From positions 267,766 to 331,765 of the forward strand of contig NMRB01000002.1 of assembly GCA_002633025.1 (NCBI GenBank): DNA of 64,000 nucleotides, read 5' to 3'. The notes beneath the pieces are model-generated. The model did not search any database. It had not been told where the DNA came from and worked only from the letters and a program-made list of their open reading frames with translations. Of the stretch, positions 26,483 to 48,117 are shown piece after piece (position 1 is the first letter of the stretch; every line of letters begins with the position of its first letter). This DNA comes from Notospermus geniculatus. Taxonomy: Eukaryota > Nemertea > Pilidiophora > Heteronemertea > Lineidae. The translations under genes were made by a program, and so were the position numbers.

Positions 26483-26741
26483 CATGGTTGAGTACCTTCG
26501 GGGTACCCGGTACTCGTTTTGTCCGTGAGATGAGTAGAAAGGTACTCATATTGAGTAGAAAGGTACTTATAGCGAGTAGAAAGATACTCATAGCGAGTAG
26601 CAAGGAACTCCAAATGCAGCTCCTTGGCCCGATGAGTACCCAATTAGTACCCAATTAGTACCTTTCTACTCATCTCACGGACAAAATGACTGATCAGTAG
26701 CCCAAAGTACTCAACATGAGCCGAAATTTTTTTTCAGTGTA
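26483..26741. mobile_element. Inverted-repeat insertion present only in unit 1
   Basis: About 259 bases sit between TTGTA and TAAAAA in unit 1, whereas unit 2 reads straight through (around 37271). Arms: CATGGTTGAGTACC at the left and GTACTCAACATG at the right, with TTTTGTCCGTGAGATGAGTA and its complement inside. The TGTA at both borders may be the target duplication. The right end extends past the paired arm by about 20 bases. Confidence 0.7.
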
Positions 26742-29166
26742 TAAAAAGTAGCCCGGCCTGGGCCCACACCTCATATCAGTGGACTGATCTCATTCAATTC
26801 GTTCTCTTACAAGATGTTGCCGCGGCAGTGCATTGAGAGTGAACCAGGTGATTTCATCAAATAAAATAGTGAATGATGTTCTGTCTCTGAAGTTTGGCCT
26901 TACACAGCTGCACATTTGAAGCAATGGATGTAAGAACGGAATGCTGCTCTGTCCCTCCATGGGCAATTACATTACTCTATTTTTTAGAACAATAGGAAAG
27001 TAATGCAAAAGGTATTTGTAAACGACATATAATGATGTTGGCATTAATTCCTCACATACTTCTTCAAGATTGCTCCCACTTTGAGGTCAGAAGTCGCGTC
27101 CGGCAGGATGCCATCCGAGGCTCTCGACTCGACTGCCATCTCTACGCCTCGCTGAAAACTGGCGTATGGTGGGATCGCGCGCTTCTTGACAGGTTGGTCA
27201 GACTCATTCGTGAACTAAATAAAGCAAGGTAGGCTAATCTAAAAGGATGAAATCATGCTGGGATGGCTTATATTCACTGTGGTACATCGACAGTACTGGT
27301 TCTCTGTATTTACACGATGATGGAATTAGCGTTATTACGGCATTGGCAGACTGACCAGGTCAGTTCGCCACTGTAGCCGAAGGAAGGAGTGGTGCTGAAA
27401 GATTCGCCTCCCTGATATTCTGTGTCTAGGAGTTCGTTAGGTGCTTGAGGAATATTCCAGACATCTCTCTTGGATTAAATTCTTTGCTAAAAGATCGATA
27501 AGAAAAAGATGCAAGGCCATGTCAAATGTCATGATGGAAATACCCGCAGTCATTATTCCAAGGTAAGTTAAACGCCATGAACGTACTGCATGCTGTCCTC
27601 AGCGACATGTCAGCCAGAGATCATGGCCAGAGATTTTCCCTATGGCCTTATGACATGAACCCCCCTGGTCGATCAGCCCTCACAGGACCCTTTCTAAGGA
27701 TTGCATGGGATAAAACTGCGCACTTCAGGGCATGAGAGATTTCTTGGTGACCGACAACCGTTGTTCTCATGATGACAGGCCTACCGTTTCTGCGGCCACC
27801 CGCCTGACTCAATGCAGTGCGCTGCGAATGCCGTGGGCAGATCGCAACAAATTCCTGAAATTTCATACAATTTTGTCACCAGCTCTCGAAAAATGGGCGG
27901 GGCAGGCACGATGTGATCAGTGTTATTCATAATCCTGTTGTCAACTCCAACTGTAGTGTTGGCAGTCTTGTCATTTATATGTACGGTTATTGACGTTAAA
28001 AAACGCGATGAACGAAAAACAAAACGCTGTCCCACTGATCTCGGCTCGCTCTTGAAGTAAGAAAATAAACAAAAAGATGCCAATACACTTCAATGACGAT
28101 TGTATAAGTTAGGCCTAACCGTTTGTTATCGGATCTATAAAACACTTGAACAGATTTTTCACATTTCAATTCGAAGATATCTCCTTGGATCAATTCTGAT
28201 AAACTGTTGACGAAAGCAGATGACATGAACCATGACCTGGCATGCTGATGACGGCTTGACGTACCATGAACACATTCTTATGGACATACACTTTTATTTA
28301 TCGCTTTTGTTCCGTAAAATATTTGGAAATGTGAGTTATTTCTCAAACTGAATGAGATCCTAACTGTGCCCCAGTTATCACAGTTTACATGAATAGAGAC
28401 ACTCAGATGTGCTTTTGTCGTAAATGGGTTGGTCTTGCGTGATTTGACCCACCACATACCTCTGGGCCTAGTAATATTGTAATTCTCATGGCGCAAGGAA
28501 ATTTCATTGGCAGTTTGGAATTCTTTCGAGAGAGAGTCCTCCATTTATGTTCTACTTGAGCCATATATATCTAAGCCTATATAGGCATAGCTATAAAGAA
28601 CTAGGAATAAATTGATTGACACACATGGATATCATGAATTTGAGGTAAGTGTAAGTTCTATATAATTTCTCTAGTGAAACAATACCAGTAGATTTGTCAA
28701 ACATGCCGCTTTCAATATTTGACCACTTAGTGCAGACCTCCCACCCAAACATATAAAACCATGGACGCTCCATGTGGTTACTGGTGATGAGGCCTATACT
28801 TCACACTCTTCCCATTGATAATCTGCTGCACAGATGTGCTTGTAACACTGGCATAACATGTTATTGCGCCGGTAACCAGGCAATTCAAATAATCACACCC
28901 ACGGCAGTCAAGCAGAATACTCAATAATATCGTAGAGAATGGAGCAGCATACAAAATCACCTGGATGAGTCGAGGCAGCCTCCAGTAATATCCCCCAGTA
29001 TCACATAGACGTCATGCAGACGCGACAGCAACGTTCGAAACCCGTGCACCGGTGATACAAGTCAGAGATGCACTGCACTGCGCTCCAAAAGCTTCTGTGG
29101 CTAGGCTGGTCCACCCACTTTGTTTTATATATGTTTTATTATGGTTATTGCGGTAGGGCTGAACTA

Positions 29167-29190
29167 CAGCAGCAGCAGCAGCAGCAGCAG
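29167..29190 (+). repeat. CAG microsatellite, eight units
   Basis: Eight CAG triplets followed by CAT. The matching place in unit 2 (39728-39739) has four CAG, then CAT CAG CAT. No coding exon covers it. Confidence 0.9.
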
Positions 29191-30488
29191 CATCTTTTTC
29201 ACACCACCTGGCCACAAATATACATCACGATACCATAAAGTAATCAATTTGCGGAAACAACGCATAAAATGAGGTTTCGTTAGTGGGAGGGGTCACAGGT
29301 ATGGGTACACCGATCTTCTGGGCACAGCACATAAAACATTCCCTCGTTGCATTATTCACGTTTCGGCACTACATCCTACTGAAGAGAGAGACAACAACTC
29401 TTGTACAACACAATACCTGAAACCAATATTTGACATAGATTTGGGTAATCAAAAAGTATAGGTAGGCCTATACGCAACTCGTTTTTTCTTCCGAAAAACC
29501 AGGTAACCTCCCAGTGACCTCGATTTTACGTTATTGACACGAAGCATGAAGAACCTTTCTGAGTGCCATGACGAATTTGAACAGAATGTTAAGCCGGAGG
29601 TATTTCATCAACTTCTTTCGAAGCAAGCAGAAAATGCCCACAAATCCTATACCACGGTCCGGCCCATGATGAAGAGCGACTAAACCCAGCAGATTGGTTG
29701 TCATGGCATTCGCTTTTTTCGGGGGACTGTGATCAGAATAATCAATTTTGGGATCTGCGATTATTGTGAAATTGACGCCAGGCTGTACGATTGCCCGTTA
29801 TCCGCCGGAATGTCATTCGTCGACGAAGCACAAATGCTCCCCTGCATAGTGGCGGGGAGGACGTCCATGCATGACTGACTCTTTGATATCCACGTTGTGC
29901 ACTATAGTCCTCCATTCATTTAGGTATACCCGCGATAAGTACTGACATAGCCTACTCATGTCGGCTTCATTGTTTTAGTGCAATGATATTAAATGGGTCC
30001 ATGCTATATCACGAACATGGCATCAGTGTCAATGATTATTGCGAATAACGCCAATTAATTCATTTACTCTGACTCATGGCTGACATATATTTTAGGCCTT
30101 GATTTGACATCTGTCATAACAATTATTATCACCAAAAATGAGGTAGGAACTCTGAACAGGAATAGAGACATTCCATACCCACACGAATGATGATACAGTC
30201 TGCCCTGTTGTTTCTGTGATTATATCATAAACACTGTGATAATTACATCTTTAATATCACTGGGTTATGATTCATTACCGCAAATGAACGTCCGCAAATT
30301 AGGAAATATCTCCCCGCAATGACAATAACCTTGGGAAGACCCATGATTGTCAGCAAGAATATACCGGAAGTAACTCTTACATGGAAAATAAAAAAAAGAA
30401 TGATGTGAAACAATGCGAATACCGTCTGATCAGAGATAGCAATCGTAAGAGGTTAATCTGTAACATTATTGGCTTATCTTGCACTCTG

Positions 30489-35284
<4,796 letters not shown>

Positions 35285-35338
35285 ATAGGTTCACACTATT
35301 ATTTTGTTGAATGATTTTTCAGTGCCTGTTGGTGACCT

Positions 35339-36723
35339 GAATGATGATTACCACCAACCATAGAAAAAGAATGGAATAAAGCAACCACATTTCCTGGAAG
35401 GATGAAGAGAATATTGTGTCATTAACAACAGCAGCAATCAAAATATATGATGCACTTAAACTGACAACACATTCACGTACTAAATTAATTTGTTTGTCAC
35501 ATGTGGGAAGGAAACTCACCGGTCCGCCAAGCAAAGCTTTGAAGACAACTTCACCTTTGCCAGGTTTTCCTCCCTTCAGCTGCATGTGCCCCAATCCAAT
35601 AACAACGATCTCTGAGGCAAAACACTATTAAAGTGGAAAAAGGTACCATTACAAATTGTACCATGCACATATACATGAATTATATAACACCAATTATCAC
35701 ATGTATCAACATGATATCTAACATGGCCAGTGTAATAAATGTGTCTGTAAGAATGACAACTTGAAGATGACTCTTCCTTCTCTTGAAGAGGACACCATGT
35801 CTAAAAACTTCCATTCAATTTATAACTCGAGCAATCAATGGCATGAATGGACTAAACAGGACCTGTCAATCAAAACAGAGCATTCTCCAGTGGAGATGCA
35901 AAACCTTTCCAGGCCTACTTCAATCCAGAGTGATGATGCTGCCTTTCAATCTAGGCCTATACGGTGGGACACAGACCTAGCAGATCCATCCACATGAAGC
36001 AAAAACTAAGATCCTTTTAACACCTTATTTCGATAAGAAAAAGTTCCAGGTGATATATACCTACCTGTGCCAGTAAGGACAACAGGGCTTTTGAAGCTCT
36101 TTCATCAGAAGTATTTCTGAACATCAAGAAAGCCAGACCTGTAGCAAACACCACCAGTCCGAGGAACTGGGAAACCAACAGGTGCCAATGTGTGGGTGTT
36201 CCAACAGCCTGAAATTCAAAATATAGCCTACAAAAAATGTTAGGTATCACTTTGCCACACTCATGGATGGAGTTACCTTGAGCCCCGCCTTGAGCTCCTT
36301 CAACAAAACATGCTTGAATGATATCGAACACGTTACCACAGGCTATCTCAGTTGGATACTTTTCAGAGTTTAGCACAAAGCAGGTCTACTGCAGACAACG
36401 GGTTGGCAAGTAGCCTTGGGGACATGATTGACAGCCTACAGACCGGTAGGTTATGTTGGTTACAGGAAGTAGGTAGCCTAACCACTACAGAACCCTAAAA
36501 CAGCTCATCAGACCTTGGAAGATTTAATTCATCCAAGATCAGACCATCAGACTCTGAAACCTACATGCATTTCTAGCAACATCTTTGGGAACAGCATCCA
36601 AATAATGCCACAAAACATCAACAAGGCAAAGTTCATCAAGATGAAGATTTTTCGGTCCAAAACTGCGGATGCAAGCAGGGCCAAAATCATAGCAGTGAAC
36701 TGTGCAATTTCTAGGGGCTCCAT
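35339..36723 (-). pseudogene. 3'-truncated copy of paralogue A (A-prime)
   Basis: Exon 1 (36723-36565), exon 2 (36208-36065) and exon 3 (35609-35520) are intact with phase 0 borders. Exon 4 starts at 35393 but meets the duplication joint at 35339 after 18 codons (EMWLLYSILFLW at its start) and then reads a few foreign codons to a stop. Exons 5 and 6 and the KKxx end are missing. It could at most give a protein with the first half-module. Confidence 0.85.
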
Positions 36724-39700
36724 TATGACCAGAATTCTCTAAATTTGAACTGAAGAACAGAAATGAATTTGGCGGTTTTGGACTCTTTCGCTTGCACTAT
36801 ACGCAACAATGTATACGTTTAGTACACTGTAGATATGATATTGCACAGGGGAGAGATATCACATGGAATTTCCCGATTCATACCGAACTGTTCCGAGGAC
36901 GTGATGTTCGGCTCGGGGCTTTCAAGGGCGGGAAATCGCCTCTGCGGGGGGCCAAAACGCCGCAATTTGGAGGATTTCGTTTGGGTTTGTCTCCAGCAGT
37001 TGCTGGTGGGTCTACAGTAATGTGGTGTTTCTTCACTCACAAAGACCACGATTGGCACACCAAATAGGCCTAGCCTCACTACCGCAACACACTTGGGATC
37101 CGCCCAGGATTGACATGCAACTTCCGAGTCTTCAGCGGGAAGTCAATAGGCCTACCATTGAGCAGTTTTCACCAGTGGTAAAACTTTCGAGGGAATCATC
37201 AACATTTTATCGTGTAGGCCTACTATCAAAAAGTATAAAGAAACATCCCTTTTGGTAGGCATAGTACGTTGTATAAAAAATAGCCCGGCCTGGGCCCACA
37301 CCTCATATCAATTATCAGTGGACTGATCTCATTCAATTCGTTCTCTTACAAGATGTTGCCGCGGCAGTGCATTGAGAGTGAACCAGGTGATTTCATCAAA
37401 TAGTGAATGATGTTCTGTCTCTGAAGTTTACTTATGTTGGCCTTTTACACAGCTGCACATTTGAAGCAATGGATGTAAGAACGGAATGCTGCTCTGTCCC
37501 TCCATGGGCAATTACATTACTCTATTTTTTAGAACAATAGGAAAGTAATGCAAAAGGTATTTGTAAACGACATATAATGATGTTGGCATTAATTCCTCAC
37601 ATACTTCTTCAAGATTGCTCCCACTTTGAGGTCAGAAGTCGCGTCCGGCAGGATGCCATCCGAGGCTCTCGACTCGACTGCCATCTCTACGCCTCGCTGA
37701 AAACTGGCGTATGGTGGGATCGCGCGCTTCTTGACAGGTTGGTCAGACTCATTCGTGAACTAAATAAAGCAAGGTAGGCTAATCTAAAAGGATGAAATCA
37801 TGCTGGGATGGCTTATATTCACTGTGGTACATCGACAGTACTGGTTCTCTGTATTTACACGATGATGGAATTAGCGTTATTACGGCATTGGCAGACTGAC
37901 CAGGTCAGTTCGCCACTGTAGCCGAAGGAAGGAGTGGTGCTGAAAGATTCGCCTCCCTGATATTCTGTGTCTAGGAGTTCGTTAGGTGCTTGAGGAATAT
38001 TCCAGACATCTCTCTTGGATTAAATTCTTTGCTAAAAGATCGATAAGAAAAAGATGCAAGGCCATGTCAAATGTCATGATGGAAATACCCGCAGTCATTA
38101 TTCCAAGGTAAGTTAAACGCCATGAACGTACTGCATGCTGTCCTCAGACATGTCAGCCAGAGATCATGGCCAGAGATTTGCCCTATGGCCTTATGACATG
38201 AACCCCCCTGGTCGATCAGCCCTCACAGGACCCTTTCTAAGGATTGGGATAAAACTGCGCACTTCAGGGCATAAGAGATTTCTTGGTGACCGACAACCGT
38301 TGTTCTCATGATGACAGGCCTACCGTTTCTGCGGCCACCCGCCTGACTCAATGCAGTGCGCTGCGAATGCCGTGGGCAGATCGCAACAAATTCCTGAAAT
38401 TTCATACAATTTTGTCACCAGCTCTCGAAAAATGGGCGGGGCAGGCACGATGGGATCAGTGTTATTCATAATCCTGTTGTCAACTCCAACTGTAGTGTTG
38501 GCAGGCTTGTCATTTATATGTACGGTTATTGACGTTAAAAAACGCGATGAACGAAAAACAAAACGCTGTCCCACTGATCTCGGCTCGCTGTTGAAGTAAG
38601 AAAATAAACAAAGAGATGCCAATACACTTCAATGACGATTGTATAAGTTAGGCCTAACCGTTTGTTATCGGATCTATAAAACACTTGAACAGATTTTTCA
38701 CATTTCAATTCGAAGATATCTCCTTGGATCAATTCTGATAAACTGTTGACGAAAGCAGATGACATGAACCATGACCTGGCATGCTGATGACGGCTTGACG
38801 TACCATGAACACATTCTTATGGACATACACTTTTATTTATCGCTTTTGTTCCGTAAAATATTTGGAAATGTGAGTTATTTCTCAAACTGAATGAGATCCT
38901 AACTGTGCCCCAGTTATCACAGTTTACATGAATAGAGACACTCAGATGTGCTTTTGTCGTAAATGGGTTGGTCTTGCGTGATTTGACCCACCACATACCT
39001 CTGGGCCTAGTAATATTGTAATTCTCATGGCGCAAGGAAATTTCATTGGCAGTTTGGAATTCTTTCGTGAGAGAGTCCTCCATTTATGTTCTACTTGAGC
39101 CATATCTAAGCCTATACCATATAGGCATAGCTATAAAGAACTAGGAATAAATTGATTGACACACATGGATATCATGAATTTGAGGTAAGTGTAAGTTCTA
39201 TATACATTCTCTAGTGAAACAATACCAGTAGATTTGTCAAACATGCCGCTTTCAATATTTGACCACTTTCTAGTGCAGACCTCCCACCCAAACACCATGG
39301 ACGCTCCATGTGGTTACTGGTGATGAGGCCTACTTCACACTTGGACCAATCGCCTGCTCCTCATCTCTTCCCATTGATAATCTGCTGCACAGATGTGCTT
39401 GTAACACTGGCATAACATGTTATTGCGCCGGTAACCAGGCAATTCAAATAATCACACCCACGGCAGTCATGGCAGTCAAGCAGAATACTCATCGTAGAGA
39501 ATGGAGCAGCATACAAAATCACCTGGATGAGTCGAGGCAGCCTCCGACAATCTACTCCCCAGTCTCACATAGACGTCATGCAGACACAGCAACGTTCGAA
39601 ACCCGTGCACCGGTGATACAAGTCAGAGATGCACTGCACTGCGCTCCAAAAGCTTCTGTGGCTAGGCTGGTCCACCCACTTTGTTTTATAGATGTTTTAT

Positions 39701-41054
39701 TATGGTTATTGCGGTCGGGCTGAACTACAGCAGCAGCAGCATCAGCATCTTTTTCACACCACCTGGCCACAAATATACATCACGATACCATAAAGTAATC
39801 AATTTGCGGAAACAACGCATAAAATGAGGTTTCGTTAGTGGGAGGGGTCACAGGTATCAGGTACACCGTTCTTCTGGGCACAGCACATAAAACATTCCCT
39901 CGTTGCATTATTCACGTTTCGGCACTACATCTTACTGAAGAGAGAGACAACAACTCTTGTACAACACAATACCTGAAACCAATATTTGACATAGACTTGG
40001 GTAATCAAAAAGTAGGTAGGCCTATACGCAACTCGTTTTTTCTTCCGAAAAACCAGGTAACCTCCCAGTGACCTCGATTTTACGTTATTGACACGAAGCA
40101 TGAAGAACCTTTCTGAGTGCCATGACGAATTTGAACAGAATGTTAAGCCGGAGGTATTTCATCAACTTCTTTCGAAGCAAGCAGAAAATGCCCACAAATC
40201 CTATACCACGGTCCGGCCCATGATGAAGAGCGACTAAACCCAGCAGATTGGTTGTCATGGCATTCGCTTTTTTCGGGGGACTGTGATCAGAATAATCAAT
40301 TTTGGGATCTGCGATTATTGTGAAATTGACGCCAGGCTGTACGATTGCCCGTTATCCGCCGGAATGTCATTCGTCGACGAAGCACAAATGCTCCCCTGCA
40401 TAGTGGCGGGGAGGACGTACATGCATGACTGACTCTTTGATATCCACGTTGTGCACTATAGTCCTCCATTCATTTAGGTATACCCGCGATAAGTACTGAC
40501 ATGACTGACATAGCCTACTCATGTCGGCTTCATTGTTTTAGTGCAATGATATTAAATGGGTCCATGCTATATCACGAACATGGCATCAGTGTCAATGATT
40601 ATTGCGAATAACGCCAATTAATTCATTTACTCTGACTCATGGCTGACATATATTTTAGGCCTTGATTTGACATATCTGTCATAACAATTATTATCACCAA
40701 AAATGAGGTAGGAACTCTGAACAGGAATAGAGACATTCCATACCCACACGAATGATGATACAGTCTGCCCTGTTGTTTCTGTGATTATATCATAAACACT
40801 GTGATAATTACATCTTTAATATCACTGGGTTATGATTCAATACAGCAAATGAACGTCCGCGAATGTAGGAAATATCTCCCCGCAATGACAATAACCTTGG
40901 GAAGACCCGTGATTGTCAGCAAGAATATACCGGAAGTAACTCTTACATGGAAAATAAAAAAAAGAATGATGTGAAACAATGCGAATACCGTCTGATCAGA
41001 GATAGCAATCATAAGAGGTTAATCTCTAACATTATTGGCTTATCTTGCACTCTG
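36724..41054. other. Intergenic of unit 2
   Basis: Colinear copy of 25927-30488 without the 259-base insertion; no additional gene was seen. The short CAG tract is at 39728-39739. Confidence 0.5.
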
Positions 41055-44431
<3,377 letters not shown>

Positions 44432-45315
44432 GTTGGTTCACACTATTGGTTCACACTATATTTTGTTGAATGATTTTTCAGTGCCTGTTGGTGACCATGT
44501 GACAAAGGCAGCAAGCACCATGGGTTGAAAAGGGGAAACACCTCTTCAAACAACCTGTCGGACTGTGGTAGGCAGTGCTTACCGTTTTCGGCCATTGCCA
44601 AAAGGGGGCAGTAAGTGAAAAAGGCTCCGAGGCGGGTCATTGGCAAGGGCCAACGTGGGGTTTAAAGTCATTGAGACGTTGGTTCGAATGGCTAGGAACA
44701 CGTCATGGCAGTGTGACTATCATGTAGGGTCGATGGCTGGGTTTCCGTCCCTTGTGCTATGCACCTATAATGCGGGTTTGAGGAGCTGTTACAAGTTTTC
44801 TCGATATCTGTCTGTGATAGGATGTTCACGAATTTTTCCGTCCGATGTTTGTAATAAATGTTTGATGCTCGATCAGTACATATCTGTATCTAACATAGGT
44901 ACACTAATACGACAAATGATGTAAAAAGTCGACTAGGCTATAATTAAAGAGTGGCATTTGAACCTGGTTTGAGGTTCGATCGGAAGATCAGGTTTTCCTA
45001 AACCTCGGTCATTGAAATCTATGTCGATCCATGGATCTGACATTTCAACAGCAACGAGTACATCTCTCTTTCTATTTCTATGTAATGTATGGATGCTTAG
45101 CAAAAATGTTATAAAAGTAAATGTTCTTTTTATTATCATATATTCTTCTTTTGGCCTTTTTCCGTTTACGGAGTCCGGAGCCCATCACAATCCAATCACC
45201 GGCGAGAACAGACGATGCGTTACACCACGTGACCACAACTTTTTCAGCGCCACCCGCCGAACGGCGCGGGTCCACCAATTGGTCTCAAACAACTGCGTCG
45301 ACACTCGTCCCAAAG
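44432..45315. other. 3' UTR of esterase copy 2, then paralogue B upstream region
   Basis: After the copy 2 stop the duplicated homology ends near 44495. An AATAAA follows at 44853. No other coding feature is supported before the paralogue B start. Confidence 0.5.
44853..44858 (+). terminator. Poly(A) signal AATAAA after esterase copy 2
   Basis: AATAAA about 420 bases after the copy 2 stop codon, outside the duplicated unit. Copy 1 therefore lacks it. Confidence 0.5.
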
Positions 45316-47105
45316 ATGGTTGCTCCAACTGCGATGGTCGGATTCTACACGATTCTGCTCGTAGTCTTAGTTGCTGCTTTTTGCTTTGCGACCATTTACT
45401 TGAACAGGCGAACCTTCTTGCTCCTTAGTGCTCTTCCGCTCTTCATCTATGGTGTGGGATTTTATACTAGTAACTAGTAACTGGCGTGACCATCTACTTA
45501 TTCCTTATTCACTGTATACCCGAATAAGGAACTAGGAACTGGGAACTAGTAGCCAACTTTTCTCACTCAAGTAGAAGTAGCCCAGGTATATGCACGGAGG
45601 AAAATAACATTCATCGGTGCCAAGAATGAATCAGAAATTCACAGCAGGCCTATACAATATATACTTCGTTGGTCAAATCTTTCTAAAGCACAAACTTTGG
45701 ATTTATAATTAAGTGACTACGTTTCAGACTTGTTTGGCTCAAGTGGTGGCGCTCGTCAGCTTTCATTACAGCCAAGACTATAAGTTGCAGCATGATGAAA
45801 GACCAGCAATTCTACTGAATACTGACGTAAGTATGTCGTTCTCGGTATCTTGTAGGCTAATCCAGCCCAGCTTTTGCTGCCGGAGAAACCATTGCTTCAT
45901 CGCGACAGCCACTTTTTGGTCCAGGAGAAATTGGTGAGAACAGTCTGCCTGGGTGGGGACGACCTCAGCCTGTTGGTCTTTAAACAACGCTGCTCAAAGC
46001 GCAAGAACGATGACATAAACTCATGCTGCAAAACCAACCGGAATTTGCGTCTCTTTTCTTTTCCTGCTTCAGGTCAACAAAGTCCTTTACATCGGGATGG
46101 GTTTGTGGTTCTTGCTCACGCTCATCCAGTTCCTGCGCAAACCTCAACTTCAACTGAAATCGTCCACCCAATACGACATCCGTATGTCAATCCACCGAGC
46201 CATTCTTTCGTACTCAACGTTCTATGTTTCATTACTTATGATAGCCAACGCAGACATAATACGAACTTCATATGCTGCTTCTATGGTGAGTATTCTTTTT
46301 TTGGAATCTTTGGGAATCTGCCGCAAGTGGAGAAGCAGACGACTCGTCATATACATGAACATATGTACTAAAGTCAGGCCGACTGTCTTGAGCCCTGCCA
46401 AAGCCATTCTTGAGGAACCAAGACAGTGTACACCAAGAATGGGTTTAGATCCTGAATGCCACAGGACTCCAACACCGACAGCAATGCGTTCCATTTTCAA
46501 TGATTGAACTTTCAGAAGGAACAGCCACCGATGGATGACGTAGAAAGATTTGCCTACCAGCTGGCAGGTGCTTTTTTCTTGACACAATCGTGGGCGATTA
46601 AGAATTCAGAGGATTTCAGTCGTCCGAGAGACCAGGCGTCTGTGTTCAAGGCCCATCTGCTGGTACGTTCATTTTATCGTTTACTTTGGTCTTGGAGGAA
46701 TTATACTGACAGTATAATTCCTCCAAGCTTTGGTGGACGTACCGATCTAGAGCCAGGAGGAGCTAGTCCCATTCCTATACTCAGTCAATGGCCAAAACGA
46801 AGCAGGGAGGTAACAGCTTGTTGCCTAGAAATTCCTTTTTTTTTGTTGGTTATTCTGATTCCCTTTGGTTCGTAGCAGTATTGTTGGATCAGGACAGTTG
46901 TTTCTAATTTCAGCTGATTTGCCTTGGTGTCCTGTCTATGACAGAGCATACGTTTACTGGCAAAATCACACTGCAGGATTGCCTCCCGACAGCAATACTA
47001 AGACTCATTCTGGCCGTGAACAGCATTCTAGCTATACGAAGAGCCAGCGAAGTGGAGAAAGAACTGAACGAATGTTGTAGGTCTTCGGTGAAGAAGACTT
47101 CCTGA
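45316..47105 (+). CDS. Unknown multi-TM protein, paralogue B
   Basis: Same unrecognised family as A and C. A first exon is likely from ATG 45316 (MVAPTAMVGFYTILL, one hydrophobic segment, NRRTFLLLSALPLFIYG), but its donor is unclear; a weak phase 0 GT follows Gly46. Later exons, all phase 0: 45728-45826, 46073-46285, 46516-46662 and 46914-47105. Markers: QYDIRMSIHR, FAYQLAGAFFL, RDQASVFKAHLL and NSILAIRRAS. The C-terminus is KKTS, again fitting KKxx. No counterpart of the second exon of A and C (the TSDER membrane segment) can be found between 45480 and 45728, so B either lost that exon or has an unusual structure. Its last exon is partly copied at 51810-51980. Confidence 0.72.
46691..46727. 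repeat. Mini-palindrome CTTGGAGGAATTATACT
   Basis: A 37-base near-perfect palindrome (arms CTTGGAGGAATTATACTG and its complement) lies in the last intron of paralogue B; it matches the one at 15437-15469. Confidence 0.65.
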
Positions 47106-47164
47106 CTTTGTTCTAGGTTTGAGCACGGTTCATGTTGAATTACATCACAGCAAAAATCACAGCA

Positions 47165-47170
47165 AATAAA
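47165..47170 (+). terminator. Poly(A) signal of paralogue B
   Basis: AATAAA 60 bases after the stop codon, kept in copy 2 of the duplication. A second AATAAA at 47203-47208 is completed by the first base of the inserted element at 47208. Confidence 0.5.
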
Positions 47171-47207
47171 CTATTACCGGTTTCTGGTCATAGCCTTCAA
47201 TTAATAA

Positions 47208-47435
47208 AGTCTGGCAACATCTATCTTTGACCTAATGGAATGTGGAAGCTAGGAAACTGATCGTTGGATTTTCCACGGACCTTTAATCACACGCGGCTAT
47301 TGAATGACCGGTGGACAACACGAACAATCGGGAACGACCACAAGTGATCGACAGGCATGATTATAAACCGCAAAGCTCTGTCACATTACATGACTTCCGC
47401 ATTCCATTAGGTCGAAGATAGGTGTTGCCAGACTT
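47208..47435. mobile_element. MITE with TAA target duplication, empty site at 52068
   Basis: 228 bases with ends AGTCTGGCAACA and TGTTGCCAGACT (one extra T at the right). TAA flanks both sides (47205-47207 and 47436-47438), and copy 2 has a single TAA at 52068-52070. This is the pattern of a PIF/Harbinger-type insertion. Confidence 0.85.
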
Positions 47436-48117
47436 TAAGTGTTGTTTGCCAAGTTCTGTTGCTAGGTAACATGTAAACACGTGTCGTCGAAGTCAACCTT
47501 ACTTCAACAAGGCAAAATGCCAGGCCTGTACAACAGACACTGTGAAGCGAACACAATGATTAAACCACAAACCAGAGTATTTACCAGTTGACTGAGCACA
47601 ATCTGGGATTTGCTATAGGCTCATGGAAAATAAACCACTTTACCCTAACATCATTAGGTAACTGCGTCGCGAACTGCGACATGGATTATTTCCACTGACC
47701 TGTGAGGTTTTCAAGCTTGTTATTTTGCCCATGTTGAAGTAAGACTGACTTCGACTCGACAAGCAAAACACATCGCGAACTCTGGCCTGCCGAACGAAAT
47801 CAATGCTTTGGGGCCGACAAGAACTTTAGAACAGTCACCAGCAGGCATGGTAACCGCGATTGTCGGTTTGTAAATAGGCCAGGGCTATTCGTACCGCGAC
47901 GGTGCAAATAACGCCAAACCAGATGTTATTCGTACCGTGACGGTGTGAATAGTGCGCCGTCGGTTCTTATTCGTACCGTGACGGTGTGAATAGTGCAGGA
48001 ATAGCTCTTATTTACACCGTCACGGTGGGAATAGTGCGTGGAGAACGATTATTCGTACCGTGACGGTGATGTATAATTTCTGCACCGTAACTCGGACAGT
48101 GCGAATGTGGGCAGCAG

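Larger units (their letters stand above)
25927..30488. other. Intergenic, duplicated at 36724-41054
   Basis: Divergent promoter space between paralogue A (-) and the esterase (+). A GC-rich patch around 26090-26180 may be the paralogue A promoter. No coding gene was recognised; the open frames here are not supported by family or splice signals. It contains an insertion (26483-26741) and a CAG microsatellite (29167-29190). Confidence 0.5.

Noticed and set aside
27032-28226. Several 60-100 codon frames repeated in both units
   Set aside because: They are conserved only because the DNA is duplicated; no motif, start context or splice pattern supports a gene.
47877-48110. Repeated TATTCGTACCGTGACGGTG considered as a CRISPR-like array
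   Set aside because: The repeats occur in both orientations with irregular spacing at a transposon end; the genome is eukaryotic.
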